Positions 1 to 8,969 are shown, counted from the first letter of the stretch. The stretch is DNA of 37,671 nt from Leptolyngbya sp. DLM2.Bin27 (GCA_007694115.1 RECJ01000299.1:1-37671), one strand, 5' to 3'. Made by a program: numbers and translations. The notes: a model not told the origin generated them from the sequence alone.

Positions 1-118
1 TAGGAATCATCAGCACGCCAAACCAGCCCACATACAGGCGGTTTTCGGTGCTGGTGACCCACTGACAAAACTGCTCCCACAGGGAGGCGCTTTCGCGCCG
101 CTGTAGAGTCGTAGTCAT
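1..118 (-). CDS. psbA: Photosystem II D1 protein, N-terminal 39 codons (truncated by window edge)
   Basis: Reading the minus strand from the ATG at 118 gives a protein that begins [17 protein letters not shown], followed by [17 protein letters not shown]. This is the near-invariant cytoplasmic N-terminus of the D1 reaction-centre subunit and the start of its first transmembrane helix. D1 binds P680, pheophytin, QB and ligands of the Mn4CaO5 cluster in the thylakoid membrane. Only the N-terminus is inside the window, so position 130, which separates low-light from high-light D1 isoforms, cannot be read. The gene is transcribed leftward out of the window from the promoter proposed just upstream. 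Identity is very secure; isoform is unknown. Confidence 0.96.
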   Translation of the reverse strand, partial: MTTTLQRRESASLWEQFCQWVTSTENRLYVGWFGVLMIP

Positions 119-196
119 GATGTATTAGTCCTTGGGTATTTATCTTTCAAGGTGCATGGGCCAAACCGTTTAGATTTGTTGCCCTGCACTCATAAC

Positions 197-223
197 ATTA
201 TCGTAGTCGTGGAGTTTTGTAAA
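197..223 (-). promoter_or_regulatory. Candidate psbA promoter
   Basis: On the minus strand a TTTACA box (218-223) is followed 15 bases later by GATAAT (197-202), a fair match to -35/-10 elements. It lies about 80 bases upstream of the psbA ATG, leaving a leader of roughly 70 bases, a normal arrangement for cyanobacterial psbA. The spacer is shorter than the ideal 17, and an alternative -10 (TAATGT) two bases further on gives exactly 17. No transcript evidence is available. Confidence 0.45.
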
Positions 224-355
224 GAAACATTCCGTTGAAACTTAATCGTCTGCCTCTGGCTGAGCTGATCAGGTCGGCTTATGAAAAAGCTCAAAGTCTT
301 TGCTGGCAGGGCTTTGACGGCAGCTGCCTAGGGCTTGGTCGGCTCAGCTGCTGCT

Positions 356-386
356 GAGCCCAGGGTCTGAGCCAGACCCTGGGCTC
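356..386. terminator. Perfect 13-bp hairpin between cytM 3' end and psbA promoter
   Basis: GAGCCCAGGGTCT (356-368) is followed by a 5-base loop and its exact reverse complement (374-386). It stands 55 bases past the stop of the cytochrome cM gene and ahead of psbA on the same strand, where a terminator would prevent read-through into psbA. No run of T follows on either strand, so a classical intrinsic terminator is not proven; a processing or stability hairpin is possible. Confidence 0.5.
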
Positions 387-440
387 TCATAATTGGCTGT
401 CACAATCGCCAACCTGGGCTGCGATCGCACCCCCTAGGTT

Positions 441-830
441 CTAGAGCCGCTCTAGGTAGTCAAGCAGATCGGCCATGTCTCGGGGATCAGGCTGAAACTG
501 TGGCATGGGTGGGGTTTGGCCGCTGATCACCTGTTTGATCAGACCCACCTTAGTCTTATGATCAGAGACGCCTAGCAGCTTGGGCCCGACTTCTCCGTTG
601 GCCTCAAGACCGTGGCAAACAGCGCAGTTCATTCTAAAAATGGCTTCGCCTCGGCTGCTGTCGCCCTGCAACGCCAGCACCTCATGAATGTAGGGATCTG
701 AGGCCTGGGAGTAACGCACGGCTACAACGCTCAGCACAACCGCCATAACTAGGGCAACCGCCACTAGGGCAGCCTTTTTCAGCAGACTGCTGAGGTCTTC
801 GGTCTGTTCTTCGAGGGTATGTTGTGCCAA
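441..830 (-). CDS. cytM: Cytochrome cM (membrane-anchored c-type cytochrome)
   Basis: The 129-residue product has a charged N-terminus, one transmembrane anchor (about residues 19-38) and a class I cytochrome c domain. The heme is attached at CAVCH (69-73), and Met109 in PPMPQF is the likely axial ligand. The sequence from SDPY to the C-terminal DLLDYLERL matches the cyanobacterial CytM family, which has been implicated in switching electron flow between photosynthesis and respiration and in heterotrophic growth. The only start consistent with the full anchor is TTG at 830; the next in-frame Met (29) lies inside the membrane segment. It lies head-to-tail upstream of psbA with a hairpin between. 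A related low-potential c6-type cytochrome is the alternative, but the anchor argues for CytM. Confidence 0.88.
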   Translation of the reverse strand: MAQHTLEEQTEDLSSLLKKAALVAVALVMAVVLSVVAVRYSQASDPYIHEVLALQGDSSRGEAIFRMNCAVCHGLEANGEVGPKLLGVSDHKTKVGLIKQVISGQTPPMPQFQPDPRDMADLLDYLERL

Positions 831-1038
831 GGAGATAAGGGCGTAGTCTTGGTTAACTTGATTAATTAGATGTTACGTACTTTGAAGAACCAGTGGTTAA
901 TTTGCTACAGAATCTTAAGGTTTCTAACGCTGGGACAGCGGCAAGATATAGCAGCGCTAGCGTCGGGTTTGAACTGCTGGTAGGCGGTTTCTTGCGGCCC
1001 GGTCGTTTTTCTTTCCCACTACCCTGCTCTAAACCGCC

Positions 1039-1755
1039 ATGGCCTCTGTTGCTGAAGACCCTCAGGACGCCCCCGATGGGCAGGCCTCTCCAGATGAGTA
1101 TTTCTACTCAACTTTTGTGATGGAATATATTGTCCCCAAAGGGCATGAAGCCATCTTTCGCAGCTGGTATGAGCGCTTAACCAAAGCCGCCAAGGGATTT
1201 GCAGGCCACACTCGCACCGACCTGTGCCCCCCTTTAGACTGCGGCGATGGGGTCGTGAAGTGGTACTCTATCGTTCACTTTAGAACTCCAGAAGAGCTTA
1301 ACCGCTGGCTCAAATCTAGCGATCGCGCCGAAATTTTCGAGCAGGGGCGCGATACCTTTTTGGCCTACCGCTACAAGTCGTTCAGTACCGGGCTAGAGGG
1401 CTGGTTTTCATCCCACACTGGCGGGGCCGAGAGCAGCAGCCTGGGGCCGCCGCCCTGGAAGCAGGTGCTGGCGGTGGTTTTGGGTCTTTACCCCACGCTG
1501 ATGATTCAGAGCATGGTGTTTGAAGCCCTGGGCATTATGCAGGCTTGGCCCCTGCCCAAGGCTTTGGTGATCAACAATTTGGTGACATCGTCAATTTTGA
1601 CCTGGGTGGTGATGCCCAGGGTGAGTCGGGGGTTGCGCTTTTGGCTGCGCCCCGCCTATCGGCTGACGGCCTTGCAAACCAACGTGATCGGGGCTGGGTT
1701 GGTATTGGTCGCCCTGGGGTTGATGGCCAGCGTCTTTACCTACCTTGAGTCGTAG
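1039..1755 (+). CDS. ABM-domain (antibiotic biosynthesis monooxygenase-like) membrane protein
   Basis: The 238-residue protein has an N-terminal ferredoxin-like ABM domain (about 24-115; FVMEYIVPKGHEAIFRSWYE, later VVKWYSIVHF) and a C-terminal half with two to three hydrophobic helices (about 143-235). This is the domain order of the COG3224-type ABM proteins. ABM domains are small heme- or cofactor-free monooxygenase folds, but many members have no known substrate, and the membrane part suggests a lipid-soluble ligand only by inference. It is divergent from cytM and 92 bases upstream of the BASS transporter, so the two plus-strand genes could be co-transcribed. The ATG at 1039 is the first plausible start; no strong ribosome binding site is seen. 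Confidence 0.75.
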   Translation: MASVAEDPQDAPDGQASPDEYFYSTFVMEYIVPKGHEAIFRSWYERLTKAAKGFAGHTRTDLCPPLDCGDGVVKWYSIVHFRTPEELNRWLKSSDRAEIFEQGRDTFLAYRYKSFSTGLEGWFSSHTGGAESSSLGPPPWKQVLAVVLGLYPTLMIQSMVFEALGIMQAWPLPKALVINNLVTSSILTWVVMPRVSRGLRFWLRPAYRLTALQTNVIGAGLVLVALGLMASVFTYLES

Positions 1756-1847
1756 GGCAAAAACAGTCCAGAAAACAGCCTCAAAAATAAGTTTCAAGCA
1801 GATTCCCGGTTTGGTTAAACTACTCGCAGCACAACCCCGGTGGCGTG

Positions 1848-2750
1848 ATGGAATCAACCTTTTTGACGGCGGTATTGTTGCCCCTGGCCCTGTTTGCGGT
1901 CATGTTGGGCATGGGGCTAGGGCTCAAGCTAGAAGACTTTACCCGCGTGCTGGTCTATCCCAAGGCGGTGGTGGTGGGGCTGTTGGCCCAGCTACTGCTG
2001 CTGCCAATTTTAGGGTTTGTGCTGGCGTCGGTGTTTCCCCTCAGCCCAGAATTGGCGGTGGGGGTGATGATTTTAGCCGCCTGCCCTGGCGGGCCGACCT
2101 CTAACCTCGTGACCTACTTGGCCCGGGGCAATGTGGCGCTGTCGATTACCCTAACCGCCATTAGCAGCCTGGTTACGGTGTTTACGATTCCCCTGGTGGT
2201 CAATCTGGCGACGGGGGCGTTTATGGGAGAGGCCACCTCACTACAGCTGCCCTTTGTGGCTACGGTGCTGCAAATTGCGGTGATTACCATGATTCCGGTG
2301 GCGGTGGGGATGGCGCTGCACCACTACCTACCCCAGACTGCTGCCCGGCTGGAGCGCGGGGTCAAGGGGCTCTCGTTGGCGCTGCTGGGGCTGATTATTG
2401 CGGGGCTGCTGGTGCAGCAGAGAGCAAGCGTGGTGAGCTTTTTCGCCCAGGTGGGCCTAGTGGCACTGACGCTCAACCTGGCGGCCATGGCCCTAGGCTA
2501 TCTGATCGCTAGGGTGGCCAAGCTAGGGCGGGCCAGTGCGACGGCAATCACCGTAGAAGTGGGGATGCAAAACGGCACGCTGGCGATCGCCATTGCCAGC
2601 GCCCCGACCCTGCTCAACCAGCCAAATCTGGCGATTCCGGCGGCCATTTACAGCCTGCTGATGCTTCCCACTGGCGGCCTATTTGCCTGGTGGGCGACGG
2701 GGAGAAGCCGCCCGCCGACGATCTCGGCCAAAGAAGAGACCCCGCTGTAG
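1848..2750 (+). CDS. Bile acid:sodium symporter (BASS) family transporter
   Basis: About 300 residues, almost entirely hydrophobic, with roughly nine to ten membrane helices. Two signature stretches mark the BASS family: ACPGGPTSNLVTYLARGN (near 90-107), the first crossover helix region, and EVGMQNGTLAIAIA (near 240-253), the second. Family members move organic anions such as bile acids, pyruvate or other carboxylates with Na+. The substrate here cannot be inferred; it is not the bicarbonate transporter SbtA, which is a different family. Translation could begin at GTG 1845 or ATG 1848; neither has a clear ribosome binding site. The stop codon is embedded in a perfect hairpin repeat. Confidence 0.88.
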   Translation: MESTFLTAVLLPLALFAVMLGMGLGLKLEDFTRVLVYPKAVVVGLLAQLLLLPILGFVLASVFPLSPELAVGVMILAACPGGPTSNLVTYLARGNVALSITLTAISSLVTVFTIPLVVNLATGAFMGEATSLQLPFVATVLQIAVITMIPVAVGMALHHYLPQTAARLERGVKGLSLALLGLIIAGLLVQQRASVVSFFAQVGLVALTLNLAAMALGYLIARVAKLGRASATAITVEVGMQNGTLAIAIASAPTLLNQPNLAIPAAIYSLLMLPTGGLFAWWATGRSRPPTISAKEETPL

Positions 2751-2775
2751 GGCGCAGGCCCTGCGCCCTACAGCG
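2743..2775. repeat. Perfect 15-bp hairpin repeat overlapping the transporter stop codon
   Basis: Two 15-base arms (2743-2757 and 2761-2775) are exact reverse complements around a GCC loop and contain the TAG stop of the BASS gene at 2748-2750. The core GGGCGCAGGCCCTGC recurs near 17905-17919, so this is a small dispersed element rather than a gene-specific structure. It could act as a terminator or 3'-end stabiliser, but no T-run follows. Confidence 0.75.
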
Positions 2776-2881
2776 CCTGACCTCAATGCCACATGGCCCG
2801 CTGACGTAGGGGCAACCGGTGCTTGCCCAGCCCCACCGGGGCTAGCCAAGGCGGCTTCAGCATGGGCTGCGGACGGTGAAA

Positions 2882-2918
2882 CACCAAGCCCCGAGCTAAT
2901 CTAGCTCGGGGCTTGGTG
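2882..2918. terminator. Bidirectional hairpin between convergent genes
   Basis: CACCAAGCCCCGAGCTA (2882-2898) is repeated as an exact inverted copy (2902-2918) around a 3-base loop. It lies between the 3' ends of the plus-strand transporter and the minus-strand holin-like gene, where a shared bidirectional terminator is expected. Stem length and G+C content are high; T-tracts are weak on both sides. Confidence 0.65.
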
Positions 2919-2964
2919 GCCTACGGCTTTGGGTTGCAGTGCAGCGGGGTGGTGGTCAGTTGAC

Positions 2965-3333
2965 CTAAACGCCCACCAAGCCAACGGCGCTGAGAATGTA
3001 GTTGAGAATGGAGCTAACAATGGCCAGTGCGATCGCACCCAAAATAGCGCTCCAAATGCCGTAGCGCAGGCGGAAGCCTTCGACCAGCCAGGCCGCTAGA
3101 CCAAAGACAATGATAGATCCAATCAGAGGAACAATACCCAAAGTGAACCAGAAGGTTAGATTGCGAATAACAGCAGGGAAAAATCCCCAGATGCCGCTGA
3201 AGGCACCGATGATAGCGCCACCGAGCAGAGCTTTGATGGGGCTGTCGATTTCGACCCCGATGGGGGGGATTTTAGAGATAATCAGCAGGCTAATGGCCAG
3301 AATGACCACGCTAATCAGAAATCCAATCAACAT
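2965..3333 (-). CDS. Phage holin family (YvlD-like, PF04020-type) membrane protein
   Basis: The 122-residue protein is nearly all membrane: four hydrophobic segments (about 1-20, 33-55, 60-85 and 92-118) separated by short loops. The pattern of an IPPIGVEIDSPIKALLGGAIIG stretch after the first helix, and the FWFTLGIVPLIGSIIVFGLAAWLV helix, fits the chromosomal 'phage holin family' proteins related to YvlD. These are not phage genes in context, and their function is unsettled; a role in envelope stress has been proposed. The ATG at 3333 is preceded by GAGGAG, a good ribosome binding site. It is transcribed alone, convergent with the BASS transporter. Confidence 0.7.
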   Translation of the reverse strand: MLIGFLISVVILAISLLIISKIPPIGVEIDSPIKALLGGAIIGAFSGIWGFFPAVIRNLTFWFTLGIVPLIGSIIVFGLAAWLVEGFRLRYGIWSAILGAIALAIVSSILNYILSAVGLVGV

Positions 3334-3607
3334 AAGCGTTTCTCCTCACAGGGATAAATGATCGAGGCTAGTCACTAGACAACGAAAGTGGAAAAGCGAA
3401 AGCGCCAGCGGCCCCTGAAATTATCGGCTATTGAGTAGCGTTTGCTACGATCTTGCTATTTATTTTTAAAGAAAAGTCGGCAGGGTCAACCTCGTGAGCA
3501 ATCTAGCCCCAGGGCTAGCAGAGATCTCGTGTCGATAGCGATAGCCATTGCGATCAGCCAAATCATAGACGCTGGGCCTCGCTCTAGATCTCTGGCCAGT
3601 AGGTTGG

Positions 3608-4138
3608 TCACACTACCAGACCCAGAGCGGTATTCATCTTTTTGAGGACATCGCTTTCTCGGTCGCTAATGCGGCTAGACCCAATGCCCATAATGCCGCC
3701 CTCGCGCTGCGACTCGGCCACCTTGACCGCCACCGCCATCAGCCAGGCTTTGAACTCATTAGCCTGTTCGCCAGTCACCCTGATCTCTAGGATGGCGGCG
3801 ACCTTTTGCATATGGTCAATGGCAGCTTCCCGCCCCTCTTTAGAGCTTTTAAAAGTCTGGATAGTCCCCAGCAGCTCAAACTGCTTTTTGAGCAAGAGTT
3901 GCTCGCCATTGAGGGCATCGGCGGCGTCGATTTGAGCCATGCTGGCGACTAGTGCCGAGGTCAGCTGACCGACTAGATCGCTGCGGCGCAGTTCTTCTCC
4001 CACGATGGTGACTCCGGCCCTCAGCTCTTGCAAAAAAGTGACCGGGTCAACCCGGTCGGCGAGACAGATGCCCATGATGGCCTGCATAGGGGCTTGCAGC
4101 AGCGTAATCCATTCTTCGTCGGTAAAGGTTTCGCGCAT
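3608..4138 (-). CDS. Conserved hypothetical protein, soluble, helix-rich
   Basis: A 176-residue soluble protein with no signal peptide or membrane segment. It opens MRETFTDEEWITLLQAPMQAIM, suggesting a short amphipathic helix, and looks mainly alpha-helical throughout. The C-terminal third (GIMGIGSSRISDRESDVLKK) is Gly/Ser-rich and then charged. I do not recognise a catalytic motif. The overall feel resembles small cyanobacterial helical proteins of unknown function, and a distant TerB-like helical bundle is conceivable but not shown. The ATG at 4138 has GGAG about 11 bases upstream. It is a monocistronic-looking minus-strand gene about 190 bases downstream of the GH13 gene. Confidence 0.7.
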   Translation of the reverse strand: MRETFTDEEWITLLQAPMQAIMGICLADRVDPVTFLQELRAGVTIVGEELRRSDLVGQLTSALVASMAQIDAADALNGEQLLLKKQFELLGTIQTFKSSKEGREAAIDHMQKVAAILEIRVTGEQANEFKAWLMAVAVKVAESQREGGIMGIGSSRISDRESDVLKKMNTALGLVV

Positions 4139-4327
4139 AAATCACCATTCTCCGATGCCTAGCGACGTGCTTAATATATAGCCAAAAGATATGAAACAGA
4201 TAAAAATTACGAGCGCTTGGTCATCCATACTCCCGAGATGGGGTTGTAGCGGCAGTTTAGGCTATAGCTACCGACTCGAACCCCACTAACCGGTCATCTT
4301 TAGCTGGGCAATCGACTGGCAGCCGGC

Positions 4328-5797
<1,470 letters not shown>

Positions 5798-5849
5798 AGG
5801 TTCTTGCCTCGGTTGCTACCGATAGGCTACCGTCATCTGGGCGGAGTGG

Positions 5850-6269
5850 CTACGTCTCGACCATGTGGGTGCAAACCCCCAGGTAGCAGCCGCTAGAATG
5901 TCGCCCCAGCAGGTACAGCGTCACATTCCCCCGGCCCACCCGAATGCTTTTGAGGTCTTCGAGGTGGGTTTCGAGCACATCGCGGAGGTTGGCGTATTTT
6001 TGGGCCAGGTGCCCCCCTTGCTCGCTGGCCCAGTAGGGGTTGTGGAGCACAGGCCGAAAAAACGTCTCGGCGGGCTGAATTTGCAGGCTGTCATCACCCG
6101 CCGCCAAATGGCGACCTAGGGCCTCGGTATCGGGCAGGGGGTCAGCATAGATCACCAGCGATACCAGGGCGTCGCTTTCACTGGGGTACCAGAGCCCGCC
6201 CAGCGCCCCCTCCATCGCCGACAGGGTGATTCCCAACTCATAATGCTCAGGCTGAAGTTTCATACTCAT
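5850..6269 (-). CDS. Nuclease A inhibitor (NuiA)-like protein
   Basis: The 139-residue protein resembles Anabaena NuiA, the tight protein inhibitor of the sugar-nonspecific nuclease NucA. Shared features include the early 'GLWYPSESDALVSLVIY' segment (NuiA has a comparable 'SESEYPFEVFLW'), the FFRPV stretch, a long helix with LRDVLETHLEDLKSIRVG, the VTLYLLG strand and the ending GVCTHMVET (NuiA ends in a similar T..VVET). The family also includes members with no known target. It starts only 4 bases after the peroxiredoxin stop, so it is almost certainly co-transcribed with it. No NucA-like nuclease is present in this window. ATG 6269 or ATG 6263 could be used. Confidence 0.72.
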   Translation of the reverse strand: MSMKLQPEHYELGITLSAMEGALGGLWYPSESDALVSLVIYADPLPDTEALGRHLAAGDDSLQIQPAETFFRPVLHNPYWASEQGGHLAQKYANLRDVLETHLEDLKSIRVGRGNVTLYLLGRHSSGCYLGVCTHMVET

Positions 6270-6273
6270 GTGG

Positions 6274-6726
6274 TTACAGGGTTTGAAGAACGCCCATGGC
6301 CTCGGCTACGTGGCCCTTGGGGTTGAACTGCGAATTAAAAATATGCCGCACAGTGCCCGTTTTGTCGATCACATAGGTGACTCGGCCCGGCAGCAGCCCC
6401 AGGGTAGCAGGGACACCGTAGGTTTTGCGCACCGCTGAGCCACTGTCGCTCACCAGGGTAAAAGGCAGGTTGTGCTTACTGGCAAAGGCCCGGTGCGAAT
6501 CGGGGGAGTCGCTGCTGATACCGATCACCTCAGCCCCCGCCGCCAAAAACTCTTCGTAGCTGTCGCGAAAAGAGCACGACTCTACCGTACAGCCGGGGGT
6601 GTCGTCCTTAGGGTAAAAGTACAGCACCACGGCCTTCTGGCCCTCAAAGCTGCTCAGGGTGACCGACTCGCCCGCCTGGTTAGGCAGGGTAAAATCGGGA
6701 GCGGCATCGCCTACTTTAATCGCCAT
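6274..6726 (-). CDS. prxQ: Thiol peroxidase of the BCP/PrxQ family
   Basis: About 150 residues with a thioredoxin-like AhpC/TSA fold. The peroxidatic motif TPGCTVESC places Cys46 and, five residues on, the resolving Cys51, the spacing that defines alpha2-type BCP/PrxQ enzymes. It reduces hydrogen peroxide and organic peroxides using thioredoxin and protects the photosynthetic cell from oxidative damage. The open frame extends upstream to a GTG at 6744, but AGGAG (6736-6740) lies 9 bases before the ATG at 6726 and inside that extension, so ATG 6726 (MAIKVGD) is the likely start. It is the first gene of a unit with the NuiA-like gene. Confidence 0.93.
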   Translation of the reverse strand: MAIKVGDAAPDFTLPNQAGESVTLSSFEGQKAVVLYFYPKDDTPGCTVESCSFRDSYEEFLAAGAEVIGISSDSPDSHRAFASKHNLPFTLVSDSGSAVRKTYGVPATLGLLPGRVTYVIDKTGTVRHIFNSQFNPKGHVAEAMGVLQTL

Positions 6727-6735
6727 CAATGGGTT

Positions 6736-6740
6736 CTCCT
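6736..6740 (-). promoter_or_regulatory. Ribosome binding site that fixes the prxQ start
   Basis: AGGAG on the minus strand, 9 bases before ATG 6726. Its position inside the longer GTG-initiated frame argues against the longer form. Confidence 0.7.
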
Positions 6741-6817
6741 GCACGGGAATAGATAGTTATTTAGAATACTTAATAAAGCGGCGGAGTGGCTGGCAGATTG
6801 GTTTTGTTCTCCAACCC

Positions 6818-6968
6818 GTAGGGTGCATTCGGCGGGCGGGCCGGCTCGTTTGCCCGCCGATCACTTCTGACCCGCCAATGCACCGCTGGGGATATGGCCT
6901 CTGCGGTGCCTTGGCGGCATGGGGGGCTTGGGTCATAGGCCAGGGTATCTGCCGCCGAATGCACCTAC
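6818..6968. repeat. MITE-like element with imperfect terminal inverted repeats
   Basis: The left end GTAGGGTGCATTCGGCGG (6818-6835) matches the inverted right end (6952-6968), apart from one extra G. The 151-base interior carries further copies of the same words (GGCGGGC, AATGCACC) but no reading frame. This is the look of a dispersed non-coding cyanobacterial repeat or miniature element. No target-site duplication is evident. Confidence 0.55.
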
Positions 6969-7033
6969 GCACTGCCTTGAACCGTAAACCTTGCCCCTCG
7001 TACTGCACCTCTTACCTCCCACCTTGCCCGCCC

Positions 7034-8491
7034 ATGCCCACCCTCGTCTGGTTTCGCAACGACCTTCGCCTCCACGACCACCAGCCCCTCGATGAGGCAC
7101 TGCGTGCCGGGCAGCCCATTCTGCCGCTCTATTGTTTTGACCCGCGCCAGTTTGGCCAGACCAGTTTTGGTTTTGCCAAGACCGGGGCCTATCGGGCGCA
7201 GTTTTTGCTAGAGAGCGTGGCCGACCTGCGTCAGTCGCTGCGCGCCCTGGGCAGTGATCTAGTGGTGCGAGTGGGCCAGCCAGAGGCCATCATTCCCGAA
7301 CTGGTCAAGGCCCACCAGATCAAAACCGTCTACTGGCATGAAGAAGTCACCGCCGAGGAATTGCAGGTAGAGCGGGCGGTGGAGTCAACGCTGGCCGACC
7401 TCAGCTGCGCGATAGAGGTGTACTGGGGGACTACGCTCTACCATCCTGACAACTTGCCCTTCAGCATTGACCGCCTGCCGGAGGTGTTTACCCAGTTTCG
7501 CAAACAGGTCGAGCAGCACAGCACGGTCGATATGACCCTGCCTAGGCCGACAAAAATGCCGCCCCTGCCCCAGGTGGCGGCGGGCTCTCTGCCCAGTCTG
7601 TCGGATTTTGGCCTAGAGGCACCTACTTTAGACAGCCGCGCGGTGCTCGCCTTTGAGGGCGGCGAAACCGCTGGTATCGCCCGGCTCAACCACTACGTCT
7701 GGGAAGCCGACTGCCTCAAAACCTACAAGCAAACCCGCAACGGCATGGTGGGGGCCGACTATTCGTCTAAACTGTCGGCCTGGCTGGCGCTGGGCTGCCT
7801 CTCACCCCGGCGGGTGTACGAGACTGTGCAAGCCTACGAGGCTGAGCGCATTCGCAACGACTCAACCTACTGGCTGATCTTTGAGCTGCTGTGGCGCGAC
7901 TACTTTCGCTTGATCTGCGCCAAACATGGCGATCGGGTGTTTTATCCCTCGGGGCTGCGGGGGTTGCTGATCGACTGGCAGCAAGACTGGCCGCGCTTCG
8001 ACGCCTGGCGCTCTGGCGCAACCGGCTTGCCGCTGGTGGATGCGAATATGCGGGAACTGGCCTGCTCTGGGTTTATGTCAAACCGGGGCCGGCAGAATGT
8101 GGCCAGTTTCTTGACTAAAAACCTGGGCATTGACTGGCGCATGGGGGCCGAGTGGTTTGAGTCGCTGCTGATTGACTATGACCCCTGCAGCAACTACGGC
8201 AACTGGAACTATACCGCTGGGGTGGGCAATGACGCCCGGGGCTTTCGCTACTTCAACATTCCCAAGCAGTCCAAGGATTACGACCCCGATGGCCACTACG
8301 TGAAGCACTGGCTGCCAGAGTTGGGCAAGATTCCTGCTGCCAAAGTGCATGCCCCCTGGCAGCTTCAGCCGGTGGATCAAAAGCGGTTTGGGGTTACCCT
8401 GGGGGTTGATTACCCGCGCCCGGTGGTCGATCTGCACAAGTCGGTAGCCGCCAACGAGAAAATCTACAATGCCGCCCGAGAAATCCGCTAG
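7034..8491 (+). CDS. DASH-type cryptochrome / photolyase family protein
   Basis: The 485-residue protein begins MPTLVWFRNDLRLHDHQPL, the classic photolyase N-terminal alpha/beta antenna domain, and continues into the helical FAD domain. In the FAD-binding half, ELLWRDYFRLICAKHG, FMSNRGRQNVASFL and the DASH-typical segment CSNYGNWNYTAGVGND followed by GFRYFNIPKQSKDYDP identify Cry-DASH rather than CPD photolyase. Members bind FAD and often MTHF, repair CPDs mainly in single-stranded DNA, and may act in light signalling. The frame is open far upstream, but only this ATG gives a family-length product (Synechocystis Cry-DASH is of similar size). It is transcribed alone. Confidence 0.93.
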   Translation: MPTLVWFRNDLRLHDHQPLDEALRAGQPILPLYCFDPRQFGQTSFGFAKTGAYRAQFLLESVADLRQSLRALGSDLVVRVGQPEAIIPELVKAHQIKTVYWHEEVTAEELQVERAVESTLADLSCAIEVYWGTTLYHPDNLPFSIDRLPEVFTQFRKQVEQHSTVDMTLPRPTKMPPLPQVAAGSLPSLSDFGLEAPTLDSRAVLAFEGGETAGIARLNHYVWEADCLKTYKQTRNGMVGADYSSKLSAWLALGCLSPRRVYETVQAYEAERIRNDSTYWLIFELLWRDYFRLICAKHGDRVFYPSGLRGLLIDWQQDWPRFDAWRSGATGLPLVDANMRELACSGFMSNRGRQNVASFLTKNLGIDWRMGAEWFESLLIDYDPCSNYGNWNYTAGVGNDARGFRYFNIPKQSKDYDPDGHYVKHWLPELGKIPAAKVHAPWQLQPVDQKRFGVTLGVDYPRPVVDLHKSVAANEKIYNAAREIR

Positions 8492-8643
8492 GGTTGCGCT
8501 GCTGTAGATCAGTCGATTGCCATCCAGCCTGCGGGCAGGATTGCATTTCAGTTTGGCAGGTGCCTACGTCGTTCTTCCTTGCGCGGGAATGACGGGCTAA
8601 GTAGCCGAGTCTAATGAATTGTCAGCAGGGATATTGGGGGCCG

Positions 8644-8671
8644 GGTACAAGGTTCACGGTACAAGGTTCAC
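8644..8671. repeat. Two tandem copies of a 14-mer
   Basis: GGTACAAGGTTCAC occurs at 8644-8657 and again, exactly, at 8658-8671, followed by the partial copy GGTTCA. It resembles the short tandem repeats common between cyanobacterial genes. Confidence 0.85.
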
Positions 8672-8935
8672 GGTTCAGACCTTTAAACTTGTACCGTTAC
8701 CCCCCGTCTTTCATTTGATTGCGCCCCCCTACTGGTCGGTCAGCTGTGCAACGCCCACTTCAGTAGATTTACTCAATCGTAGTCTGTGTAACGGCAGGGG
8801 CAAATGAGCTAATATATTGTCTACATGGTGTTAATCACGTCAAAAGGCACTGACAAAGGTTTGGGGGCTAGGCTCTCGGGCAAAATCAGTTTCTAGGCAG
8901 AGTTCTCACTATTTGCATTCCCATAGATTCAACCT

Positions 8936-8969
8936 TTAAATCAAAACCTTAAATCAAAACCTTAAATCA
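8936..8969. repeat. 13-base tandem repeat, about 2.6 copies
   Basis: TTAAATCAAAACC occurs at 8936-8948 and 8949-8961, with a partial third copy (TTAAATCA) to 8969. It is strikingly A+T-rich against its surroundings and ends 15 bases before the terminator stem. Confidence 0.85.

Larger units (their letters stand above)
6727..7033. other. Divergent intergenic region, prxQ / Cry-DASH
   Basis: A gap of about 307 bases between the divergent peroxiredoxin and photolyase-family genes must hold both promoters. Half of it is occupied by the inverted-repeat element at 6818-6968. No confident -35/-10 pair, small ORF or RNA gene is visible. Confidence 0.5.

Noticed and set aside
163..173. AAACCGTTTAG in the psbA leader, shared with the palindrome at 29792-29806.
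   Set aside because: An 11-base match is expected by chance many times in a window of this size, and the psbA copy is not a full palindrome.
893..1120. Plus-strand frame of 75 codons overlapping the ABM gene start.
   Set aside because: It overlaps the ABM gene in another frame, has no recognisable sequence and no ribosome site.
2965..3333. Considered as part of a prophage because of the 'holin' family name.
   Set aside because: No other phage gene is near; the family is chromosomal in many bacteria.
3442..3645. Plus-strand frame of 67 codons between the holin-like gene and the conserved unknown.
   Set aside because: Low-complexity, overlaps the 3' end of the real minus-strand gene, no ribosome site.
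8825..8900. 23-codon ATG frame in the repeat-rich gap.
   Set aside because: Too short and lacking a ribosome site; a non-coding transcript is a better explanation for this region.
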